Shown: piece by piece, positions 1 through 5,759 of the stretch
How the letters are laid out: every line of letters starts with the position of its first letter
How positions within the stretch are numbered: the stretch's first letter is position 1
Assembly (NCBI GenBank): GCA_900766635.1
Contig: CAAFWA010000088.1
Coordinates: 1-9,130, forward strand
DNA length: 9,130 nt
Origin: an uncultured Acinetobacter sp.
GTDB lineage: Bacteria > Pseudomonadota > Gammaproteobacteria > Pseudomonadales > Moraxellaceae
Direction of reading: 5' to 3'
The notes under the pieces: model-generated
Told to the model about the DNA's origin: nothing
What the model saw: only the letters and a program-made list of their open reading frames with translations
Databases searched by the model: none
Translations under genes and position numbers: made by a program

Positions 1-1064
1 AGCATCGCAATGGGTAATGGGCCAATTAATAAACCCAGTGCCGAAAATTCAATGCTTAAATGCGGCATTAAACTCAGCATCAATTGCAGCAAACCCATGC
101 CCATGAGTACACCTAAAGCTGCACCGACCACGACTGCCGCAGCAAAAATAATCAGTAACACCCCAATATAGACCTTTAAAATTTGCTGTTTAGAAGCACC
201 AATACAACGCATCAAGGCAATATGATCTTGTTGCTGTTGCACATAACGCTGACTGGTTAATGCAATCGCAAGACCACACAGTAAAATGGTTAAGATATTA
301 GCAAGCTGTAAAAAGGTGTCTAAATTTTCAATCGGGCGCATAAGGCGGCTGTTGCTCGTATTGGCATCCCGTAGTCTTAAACTGCTGCTTTGATCCTGTT
401 GAGCACGTTCAATTTTAGCTTTAGCATATTTTTGAAATTTTTGGATATTTTGGGAATCACCTGCCAAAAGTAAGCGATAGTCAATTCGACTGCCCACCTG
501 AATGGCATTCGTGGCGGCAATATCTTGCTGATGAATCATCACCGCAGGTGAAAAGCCATTAAAGCCAAGTTCTTGATTGGAATCTTGGGTAATAACGGCG
601 GTAAATTTTAACTTTGCATCTGCAATATTAACCCAATCACCTAAGTTTACCTTGAGTAAATCTTGGGCACGGGGACTAAGCCAAATCTGTCCACGTTGCA
701 ATTTTTGCTGAGGCTGAGTGGTTAAACTGCCACGTAAGGGAAAATTTGCATCAATGGCTTTGACATTCACCATCACAAATTCAGCATTGGTATGAGCCAT
801 CGAGCTAAAAGTGGTGACTTGCGACTGTTGAAGTGCCAATTGCTGCGCCTGTTGTTGCCATGAGACTGCCAATGGTGCTTGATCACTGATGACCAAATCT
901 GCACCTAAAAGCTCAGCTGCTTGTAAACTCACCGCATTTTGAATTTGCTGATTACTAAATTTGAGCGCCGTGGTGGCACTAATCGCAAGTAACAAAGCAA
1001 TAAATAACAAATAAATGCCGCTACTTTTTAAACTTTGTTGCCATAAGGGGCGAAATAACTGCAT
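1..1064 (-). CDS. ybbP: YbbP-like ABC transporter permease (FtsX/MacB fold), 3' end beyond window
   Basis: Partial: 354 codons from the ATG at 1064 run open to the window edge, against roughly 800 residues usual for YbbP. This is the membrane subunit of an ABC exporter thought to move hydrophobic substrates out of the inner membrane rather than across it. What I see by translating: TM1 at about residues 17-34, a periplasmic MacB-like region at about 40-245, then FtsX-type membrane helices at about 251-272 and 298-330, with the cytoplasmic segment ALMRCIGASKQQI (283-295) between them. That ALMR.IGAS pattern is the conserved FtsX-family coupling-helix region. The start overlaps the ATPase stop by one base (TAATG) and is preceded by a near-perfect Shine-Dalgarno, so the pair should be translationally coupled. 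The YbbP assignment rests on the YbbA partner and tesA next door; LolC/E- or MacB-type permeases are less likely. Confidence 0.88.
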   Translation of the reverse strand, partial: MQLFRPLWQQSLKSSGIYLLFIALLLAISATTALKFSNQQIQNAVSLQAAELLGADLVISDQAPLAVSWQQQAQQLALQQSQVTTFSSMAHTNAEFVMVNVKAIDANFPLRGSLTTQPQQKLQRGQIWLSPRAQDLLKVNLGDWVNIADAKLKFTAVITQDSNQELGFNGFSPAVMIHQQDIAATNAIQVGSRIDYRLLLAGDSQNIQKFQKYAKAKIERAQQDQSSSLRLRDANTSNSRLMRPIENLDTFLQLANILTILLCGLAIALTSQRYVQQQQDHIALMRCIGASKQQILKVYIGVLLIIFAAAVVVGAALGVLMGMGLLQLMLSLMPHLSIEFSALGLLIGPLPIAM

Positions 1065-1786
1065 TAATCACCTCCTTGTTCAATTAATTGTCCATCGATT
1101 AGCGCCAAATGACGTTGGCACTGTGCTGCCAATTGTGGATCATGGGTCACTAGCACCAAAGTCGTGCCCAATTCACGATTTAAATCAAACAAAAGCTGCT
1201 CAATGTCGTGCGCAGTTTGCCCATCTAAATTACCTGTAGGTTCATCTGCAAAAATAATTTTAGGTTCACTCACCAAAGCACGAGCAATCGCAACACGCTG
1301 CTGCTCTCCGCCTGAAAGCACTTTAGGCGTTTGATGGGCTTGACGTGCTAAACCGACTTTTTCGAGTAAATGTAATGCTCGTGCTTCGGCTTGTTGATAA
1401 TCAAAATTGGGCTGTAAACGTAGCGGCAACAACACATTTTCAAGTGCGCTTAAATGCCCAAGCAATTGAAAGGACTGAAACACAAAACCAATATGCGCCA
1501 AACGCACTTGGGCACGTTGTTCTTCGTTTAAGGTATGAATCGCTTCGCCACAAATATACAACTCCCCACTTTTGGCTTGATCAAGGGTGGCTAAAATTCC
1601 CAATAACGTGGATTTTCCTGCGCCTGAACGGCCGGTAATCGCCACTTGTTCACCTGCATAAATTTCTAAATTTAAATCAGAAAAAATCGAGATAGTGTTT
1701 GATCCAAGTTGTATGCTTTGTGTCAAATTTTGTGCACAAATTAATGCCTGTGGCATGATAGTGGCATTACGGTGTAACGAAGTCAT
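1064..1786 (-). CDS. ybbA: YbbA-like ABC transporter ATP-binding protein
   Basis: Cytoplasmic ATPase that powers the permease encoded immediately downstream. Numbering from the longest ATG (1804, 246 residues): Walker A GRSGAGKST 58-66, Q-loop Gln110 (FVFQS), signature LSGGEQQR 163-170, Walker B plus D-loop IIFADEPTGNLD 183-194, H-loop His221. All catalytic elements are intact, and the EPTGNLD D-loop is typical of the LolD/MacB/FtsE group of extruders. Three starts are possible: 1804 (would overlap tesA), 1786 (AGGGA four bases upstream, chosen) and 1756 (MPQALIC..., no Shine-Dalgarno, but best matching the 228-residue E. coli YbbA N-terminus). The divergent tesA neighbour reproduces the E. 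coli tesA / ybbA-ybbP arrangement, which supports YbbA over LolD. Function beyond ATP hydrolysis for an exporter is inferred. Confidence 0.92.
   Translation of the reverse strand: MTSLHRNATIMPQALICAQNLTQSIQLGSNTISIFSDLNLEIYAGEQVAITGRSGAGKSTLLGILATLDQAKSGELYICGEAIHTLNEEQRAQVRLAHIGFVFQSFQLLGHLSALENVLLPLRLQPNFDYQQAEARALHLLEKVGLARQAHQTPKVLSGGEQQRVAIARALVSEPKIIFADEPTGNLDGQTAHDIEQLLFDLNRELGTTLVLVTHDPQLAAQCQRHLALIDGQLIEQGGD
1067..1077 (-). promoter_or_regulatory. Very strong Shine-Dalgarno of the permease, inside the ATPase gene
   Basis: On the minus strand the bases AAGGAGGTGAT lie directly before TAATG. They match 11 consecutive bases of the complement of the 16S rRNA 3' end. The site is also coding sequence for the last residues (GGD) of the ATPase. 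It fixes the permease start at 1064 and argues for efficient reinitiation after the ATPase stop. Confidence 0.8.
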
Positions 1787-1801
1787 ATAGTCCCTATTAT
1801 G
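1786..1801. promoter_or_regulatory. Compact divergent start region of tesA and ybbA (possible overlapping -10 boxes)
   Basis: Only about 12 bp separate the preferred ybbA start (1786) from the tesA ATG (1799). On the plus strand TATAGT (1786-1791, 5 of 6 to the -10 consensus) would place initiation at about 1798, essentially at the tesA ATG. On the minus strand CATAAT (1801-1796, 5 of 6) would start at about 1789. Neither has a convincing -35, so promoters may instead lie inside the opposite genes. Offered as a candidate only. Confidence 0.25.
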
Positions 1802-2410
1802 CAAAACAAGCTAAACATCATGCTCTTAGCTGTAGGCTTATGCACGATGAGCATGGCCCAAGCCAAAACCATTATGATTGTGGGTGATAGTATCAGTGCT
1901 GCCTATGGCATGCGCCCTGAACAAGGTTGGGTGCATTTGTTGCAGCAGCGCCTCAATCAACAGTATCCGAAACAGCATAAAGTGGTCAATGCCAGTGTCA
2001 GTGGGGAAACCACAAGTGGTGCTTTAGCCCGTTTACCTAAACTTCTCAGCACGCATAAACCCGATGTGGTGGTGATTGAACTTGGCGGCAATGATGGTTT
2101 ACGTGGTCAACCACCACAAAGTATTCAAAGCAACCTCAAGCAATTGGTTCAAAAGAGTCAGCAAGCCAAAGCTAAAGTGGTGATGTTGGGTATGAAAATT
2201 CCACCCAACTATGGTCAAGCTTATAGCAAAGCCTTTGAGCAAAATTACAAGGTGGTGAGTACCCAATATAAAATACCGCTGATGCCATTTTTCTTAGATC
2301 AAATCGCGGGCAACAAAAGTTTAATGCAAAATGATTTGGTGCATCCGAATGTCAAAGCACAACCCATTTTGCTCAAACATGCTTATCCCTATATTCAAAA
2401 AGCTCTCTAA
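1799..2410 (+). CDS. tesA: TesA-like periplasmic GDSL/SGNH arylesterase/thioesterase/lysophospholipase
   Basis: SGNH-fold hydrolase with broad activity on thioesters, aryl esters and lysophospholipids; E. coli TesA is periplasmic. Of 203 residues, 1-22 form a signal peptide (hydrophobic core MLLAVGL, AQA cleavage site at 20-22), giving a mature protein starting KTIMIVGDS that aligns with mature E. coli TesA. Block I GDSIS is at 29-33 (nucleophile Ser31), block II Gly69 in SGETT, block III GGND 96-99 (oxyanion Asn98), block V DLVHPN 179-184 (Asp179, His182). The triad and oxyanion hole are complete. No in-frame ATG exists upstream before a stop at 1775, and no Shine-Dalgarno is visible before 1799. 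Divergent from ybbA-ybbP: the periplasmic esterase and the exporter are probably functionally linked, and I recall a reported physical association in E. coli. Confidence 0.93.
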   Translation: MQNKLNIMLLAVGLCTMSMAQAKTIMIVGDSISAAYGMRPEQGWVHLLQQRLNQQYPKQHKVVNASVSGETTSGALARLPKLLSTHKPDVVVIELGGNDGLRGQPPQSIQSNLKQLVQKSQQAKAKVVMLGMKIPPNYGQAYSKAFEQNYKVVSTQYKIPLMPFFLDQIAGNKSLMQNDLVHPNVKAQPILLKHAYPYIQKAL

Positions 2411-2411
2411 A

Positions 2412-2437
2412 AAAAAGCCCGCATCTGCGGGCTTTTT
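2412..2437. terminator. Bidirectional rho-independent terminator between tesA and the carbonic anhydrase gene
   Basis: GCCCGC, four-base loop ATCT, GCGGGC, flanked by A5 on the left and T5 on the right, makes an 11-bp stem starting two bases after the tesA stop. Read on the plus strand it ends in a T5 run. On the minus strand it is followed by a T8 run, so it can also stop the convergent carbonic anhydrase transcript. Confidence 0.92.
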
Positions 2438-2465
2438 GCTTTGACGTTAAAAGATGACTTCGCAA

Positions 2466-3080
2466 TTAGAAATCAAAGAACGTCACTTCACCGGTTTCTA
2501 AAGAATATTCAGCACCAACCACTTTGAGCTGACCTTTAGAAATTAAGTTTTCAATCACAGCTGAGCCATGACGTAATTGATTGACAGAACCAAATACATT
2601 GGCACGTACAGCATGATGCGATAATTTGTCTAAATCGTCTTTGAGTTCAGTTTGCATTAAAATTTCAACTGACGGACGTACACGATTAACAATCGACATC
2701 ACATTGGCAGATGGTGGTTGATCTGGATTTTGCAGGGCTTCAATGGTGGAGTGAATCGCACCACAGTGACTATGACCTAAAACCACCACTAAAGGACAAC
2801 CAAAGCTGTCTGCTGCAAACTCGACGCTACCCACTTGCGATGGTGCAACAATGTTACCCGCCACACGAATCACAAATAAATCACCTAGGCCTTGGTCGAA
2901 GACCATTTCCGCAGGCACACGTGAATCTGAACAGCCTAAAATAATGGCAAATGGTGCTTGGCTTTCTGCCATTTGAGCACGTTCTTGGTGGGTAAGTAAT
3001 TTTTGATGGTTGGTTTCACCATGAACAAAACGCTGGTTACCCTTTTTTAAGCGTTCTAGAGCTTCTTCTGCTGTAAGCAT
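2466..3080 (-). CDS. Beta-class carbonic anhydrase
   Basis: Zinc enzyme interconverting CO2 and bicarbonate, cytoplasmic (no signal peptide or membrane segment). At 204 residues it has normal family length. The zinc ligands are visible as Cys50 and Asp52/Arg54 in GCSDSRVP (the catalytic Asp-Arg dyad) and His103 plus Cys106 in GHSHCGAI. The stretch RVAGNIV (72-78) is also characteristic. Its likely role is supplying bicarbonate to carboxylases such as acetyl-CoA carboxylase at ambient CO2. The gene has its own candidate promoter and is convergent with tesA, with the shared terminator between them. The ATG at 3080 is preceded by GGTGG at a suitable distance. I cannot tell from sequence alone which beta-CA subgroup or name (can, cynT, mtcA-type) applies, so no symbol is given. 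Confidence 0.94.
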   Translation of the reverse strand: MLTAEEALERLKKGNQRFVHGETNHQKLLTHQERAQMAESQAPFAIILGCSDSRVPAEMVFDQGLGDLFVIRVAGNIVAPSQVGSVEFAADSFGCPLVVVLGHSHCGAIHSTIEALQNPDQPPSANVMSIVNRVRPSVEILMQTELKDDLDKLSHHAVRANVFGSVNQLRHGSAVIENLISKGQLKVVGAEYSLETGEVTFFDF

Positions 3081-3109
3081 TTTCTACCACCATTGTTGAA
3101 TTTGCGCTA

Positions 3110-3138
3110 AGTGTAAACGGATGAATTTTGAAAGTCAC
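3110..3138 (-). promoter_or_regulatory. Candidate sigma-70 promoter of the carbonic anhydrase gene
   Basis: On the minus strand GTGACT (3138-3133, 4 of 6 to TTGACA) and TACACT (3115-3110, 4 of 6 to TATAAT) are separated by exactly 17 bp. Transcription would begin near 3103, giving a short leader of about 22 bases before the ATG at 3080. Confidence 0.45.
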
Positions 3139-3230
3139 TTGCCAAAATGATTAGCTGTTTAGTTTTTATATAATTTGTTACAAAATAATAAATATTCAAT
3201 TTAATTGCTTAAAAAGCAAAGCATATTTAC

Positions 3231-3258
3231 TTTTTATAGCGCTTTTTAATGCTAAAAT
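3231..3258 (+). promoter_or_regulatory. Candidate extended -10 promoter of the unknown gene at 3388
   Basis: TGC directly followed by TAAAAT (3250-3258) is an extended -10 with a 5 of 6 hexamer. A poor -35 (TTTTTA, 3231-3236) sits 16 bp upstream. The start would be near 3265, leaving a leader of about 120 bases to the ATG at 3388 or about 50 bases to the TTG at 3316. Confidence 0.4.
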
Positions 3259-3276
3259 TCACCTTTTTCTTAAGCA

Positions 3277-3358
3277 TAAGGATGGCCTCAAGCCTCTGAT
3301 TTTATTGCATGGATATTGCATAAAGCATTGAAAGCCTGGGCCTGCACTGTCATCCTTA
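3277..3358 (+). repeat. Inverted repeat that could fold the leader of the unknown gene
   Basis: TAAGGATGGC (3277-3286) pairs with GTCATCCTTA (3349-3358): ten base pairs including one G-U. The 62-base interior contains two copies of ATTGCAT and two of AAGCCT. The downstream arm lies about 30 bases before the ATG at 3388 and spans the alternative TTG start. With an interval this long, such a stem could arise by chance. Confidence 0.3.
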
Positions 3359-3387
3359 GTGTACTTTCCATTGGTTGTAGAGACAGT

Positions 3388-4386
3388 ATGTACACCCATC
3401 CCTTGCTTGAGCAACTCATTGACGCTCAATTGGCTTTTTTAGATCAACATTTCGCCAAGCGTGATGCTGTTGCCGATGAACTGTTAAACTTTTACCAATG
3501 GTTTAGAAAACAACGTCTTGCTGATCTTTGGTCATTTCAAGACCTCAATGCGCTGTTACAACAACAGCTTCTTAACACCCCTGCCTCAGCGCATTTGGTT
3601 GAGCAAATTGCCGAACATATTCAATTTTTCTTAATTCATCCGGCCAATGAAAAAACCCAAATCCAAGATTTAATTTCAGTGTTTACGGTCGATCAATTGG
3701 CGCAATATGTGGCAAGTAAACGTGGGCATCGTGAGCGTTTAATTAAAACGGTCGTCAATAACCAAGCATTTTCAGCCATGCTCAGTCAATTGATTCAACA
3801 TGCGATTCAAGACTATTTAGACAATTCGATGGTCAAGCATGTGCCGGGCGTTTCACAATTTATGAAAATGGGACGTTCGGTTTTAGAAAGCGTCACCGAT
3901 CAAGATTTAGAAAATACCGTACAGCAGTATTTGCAGCGCAATATTTTAAAAATCAGTCAGATGAGTGAAAACGTTCTCAATCAACGTTTTGATGATGAAA
4001 AGCTCTATCATTTTCAAGCTGAACTTTGGCATAAAATTAAAACCAAGCCATTAACAGTGCTACGTGACTATATTGAAATTAACGATTTACCTAAAACCGT
4101 CGGTTTAGCTCATGACATTTGGGAACATGCACGCCAAAGCGACTATTTAAAGCAACAACTGCATGATGGCTTACATACATGGTATAGCCGTAATCAACAG
4201 CATACTTTTGATGTACTGTTACGTGATTTAAACATTTGCGAAGATTTAGTTTCTGAGCAGCTCAATGCTTTATTACAACCTGTAATTGCCAAAATGATTG
4301 ATTCAGGCTATTTACGTGAACGTAGCCGTGCTGTGTTACGTGAATTTTATTATTCTGAGCAGACCCAAGCCCTTTTAAAGCTCTAA
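3388..4386 (+). CDS. Helix-rich protein of unknown function
   Basis: I do not recognise the family. From the ATG at 3388 (AGAGA just upstream) it is 332 residues, MYTHPLLEQLIDAQ..., soluble-looking, predicted almost wholly alpha-helical, rich in Gln, Leu and His, with no catalytic motif or zinc site I can name. A more conserved-looking patch about one third in reads VDQLAQYVASKRGHRERLIK, soon followed by HVPGVSQFMKMGRS, which looks like a membrane-proximal or partner-binding helical domain. An alternative TTG at 3316 adds 24 residues (MHKALKAW..., then a hydrophobic run ending LSIGC). That resembles a lipoprotein signal, but Ser occupies the -3 lipobox position, where Leu is usual. The gene is monocistronic: own candidate promoter upstream, own terminator downstream, and convergent with the methyltransferase gene. 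The reading frame is certain; the start and function are not. Confidence 0.8.
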   Translation: MYTHPLLEQLIDAQLAFLDQHFAKRDAVADELLNFYQWFRKQRLADLWSFQDLNALLQQQLLNTPASAHLVEQIAEHIQFFLIHPANEKTQIQDLISVFTVDQLAQYVASKRGHRERLIKTVVNNQAFSAMLSQLIQHAIQDYLDNSMVKHVPGVSQFMKMGRSVLESVTDQDLENTVQQYLQRNILKISQMSENVLNQRFDDEKLYHFQAELWHKIKTKPLTVLRDYIEINDLPKTVGLAHDIWEHARQSDYLKQQLHDGLHTWYSRNQQHTFDVLLRDLNICEDLVSEQLNALLQPVIAKMIDSGYLRERSRAVLREFYYSEQTQALLKL

Positions 4387-4395
4387 CTGCCATAT

Positions 4396-4420
4396 TCCCT
4401 GTCAGTGACAGGGATTTTTT
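4396..4420 (+). terminator. Rho-independent terminator of the unknown gene
   Basis: TCCCTGTC (4396-4403), loop AGT, GACAGGGA (4407-4414), then T6 (4415-4420). It begins nine bases after the stop at 4386. The last two T residues are also part of the stop codon of the convergent methyltransferase gene. Read on the minus strand the same hairpin is not followed by a T-run. Confidence 0.88.
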
Positions 4421-5708
4421 AGCTCAATGGTTTTGCAGTGCCACATTCAGGGACCAATCTTAAATGTAACCCCTGCGCAGCAAAATAAGCTTCAAAGTGT
4501 TCAATCTCAATTGCATCTCTAGATAGCTGAAAATAAGGATGCACATATTGTGCATTCATTAATAAAAATAAAGTTTCAAGTAAAAAGAGCGGCTGCCCTT
4601 TAAACTCCGGCCATTGTAAAAGCTCAGCAAACGCATAGGCACGCTTGGCTAAAGCAGCACATAGTTTTTGCATTAAGTTTGCATCGGCTTGAATAGCACC
4701 AATCGGGGTATGAAAAACACTTAACGCTGTCTGTGGAATATTGGGTAAAAGTTTGAACTGCATTTTTTGCAATTGTTCAAGATGCTGCTCGCTTGAATAC
4801 GCTTGAGGCTGTCGCTGAAACACATCAATACGCTGTTTGGCATGCCGAGCAATATCTTTAAGATACTCTTTTAAAGCAGGGTCTTTGGTGGTTTTAATCA
4901 AGCTTTGTAGACGTGCAGGTATGCTAATAGTTTCTACATTATTACAAGGATCCGCACTGCCAACATAGCTTAAGTTTGCCTGCTCATAAAGTGCCTGATG
5001 CACATCCACACTATATAAAGGCTGCCAATGCTCGGTTAAAAATTCATGCATTAGATAAGCATCACTGTGCTGTAGTGTTTTGAGTGCAGCATCAACTTGA
5101 GCATGATGGACGAATGCACCTGCGGCTTGTAAGTCAAAACATAAATTTTTAGCAATATTCAGACTCTCTACACTTGAACCTGTATATGCTTGATCAACCA
5201 TCAAACACAATTTTTGAATAGTGCTTAAATCTGCCGAGCCGGGATAGCACATATAATGTAAATAAAAAATGCCCTGTGGTTTTAAAGCGGTTGCAACAAT
5301 GTGGGTGATCTGTTGTTGCTGTGGTTTACCAATCCAACTATAGGTGCCATGATTAACAATAAAATCAAACTGTTGGTTATTACTTGCTAAAAATTCAGCA
5401 AAATCAGCCTGAATAAATTGCACATTGCTTAAACCAAGCGCTAAAGCGGCTTTTTGTGCAGCTTGAATATGGCTTGGATTAAAATCCACTCCCACAAAAT
5501 TAGCATGTGGGTAAGTTGCTGCACAGATCAAGAGATTTGTTCCTGTAGCACAGCCAAGTTCTAAATACGCAAACTGATCTTGGGGGCTAGGCGCAATAAA
5601 CCCCAAACAATTCACCACTGTGGTTAACCAAAGCGGTGTCATCTGCGGATAAAAAAAGCGTGGATAACTCTCTTCAATCACATAACCTTGTTGTTTTTTA
5701 GTGCTCAT
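4419..5708 (-). CDS. Class I SAM-dependent methyltransferase with methyltransferase regulatory domain
   Basis: 429-residue two-part enzyme, no signal peptide. The N-terminal Rossmann domain shows motif I LELGCATGTN (49-58), the acidic residue closing beta 2 at Asp75 (GVDFNPSH), motif II around Asp102, and the post-motif FDFIVNHGTYSWI (114-126). At about 215-300 comes the pattern YLMHEFLTEHWQPLY...SYVGSADP, which I recognise as the methyltransferase regulatory domain (Pfam MethyTransf_Reg). A helical C-terminal part follows. Rickettsial lysine methyltransferases acting on the outer-membrane protein OmpB have, as I recall, a comparable architecture; the substrate here is unknown. The ATG at 5708 has AGGAGG five bases upstream, an excellent ribosome site. 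It lies 51 bp behind the CirA-like receptor on the same strand with only a T-less hairpin between, so co-transcription under Fur-type control is likely. A small-molecule substrate, for example siderophore-related, is the alternative. Confidence 0.87.
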   Translation of the reverse strand: MSTKKQQGYVIEESYPRFFYPQMTPLWLTTVVNCLGFIAPSPQDQFAYLELGCATGTNLLICAATYPHANFVGVDFNPSHIQAAQKAALALGLSNVQFIQADFAEFLASNNQQFDFIVNHGTYSWIGKPQQQQITHIVATALKPQGIFYLHYMCYPGSADLSTIQKLCLMVDQAYTGSSVESLNIAKNLCFDLQAAGAFVHHAQVDAALKTLQHSDAYLMHEFLTEHWQPLYSVDVHQALYEQANLSYVGSADPCNNVETISIPARLQSLIKTTKDPALKEYLKDIARHAKQRIDVFQRQPQAYSSEQHLEQLQKMQFKLLPNIPQTALSVFHTPIGAIQADANLMQKLCAALAKRAYAFAELLQWPEFKGQPLFLLETLFLLMNAQYVHPYFQLSRDAIEIEHFEAYFAAQGLHLRLVPECGTAKPLS

Positions 5709-5735
5709 CGTGCCCTCCTCAATTCATCATTGATT

Positions 5736-5755
5736 GATGGGGCGAGTGCCCCATC
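5736..5755 (-). promoter_or_regulatory. Intercistronic hairpin between receptor and methyltransferase genes
   Basis: GATGGGGC, loop of four, GCCCCATC forms a perfect 8-bp GC-rich stem that begins four bases after the receptor stop and ends about 16 bases before the methyltransferase Shine-Dalgarno. On the transcribed strand it is followed by AATCAATG, not by a T-run, so it is not a standard terminator. It may protect the receptor mRNA 3' end or lower distal expression. Confidence 0.7.
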
Positions 5756-5759
5756 GAGA

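Larger units (their letters stand above)
3081..3387. other. Divergent intergenic region of about 300 bp, AT-rich then structured
   Basis: The half next to the carbonic anhydrase gene holds its promoter. The centre (about 3160-3240) is very AT-rich, with a perfect TATAAT at 3169-3174 that lacks a spaced -35 and a small hairpin TTGCTT/AAGCAA at 3205-3219. The right part holds an extended -10 at 3250-3258 and a GC-richer segment with an inverted repeat (3277-3358). If the downstream gene starts at its alternative TTG (3316), the last 72 bases are coding. I see no RNA gene or mobile-element remnant. Confidence 0.6.

Noticed and set aside
1345..1638. 97-residue plus-strand frame antisense to ybbA
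   Set aside because: A shadow of the ATPase gene, whose catalytic motifs are all on the minus strand.
3169..3174. Perfect TATAAT on the plus strand
   Set aside because: It lies in a very AT-rich stretch; the nearest good -35 (TTGCCA at 3139) is 24 bp away and no TG extension is present, so it is probably chance.
3205..3219. Hairpin TTGCTT-AAA-AAGCAA
   Set aside because: Short, AT-rich and with no terminator T-run or known operator; expected by chance in such DNA.
3282..3299. Five-codon mini-ORF (MASSL) in the leader of the unknown gene, preceded by AAGG
   Set aside because: Too short, poorly spaced ribosome site and no codon pattern typical of an attenuation leader peptide.
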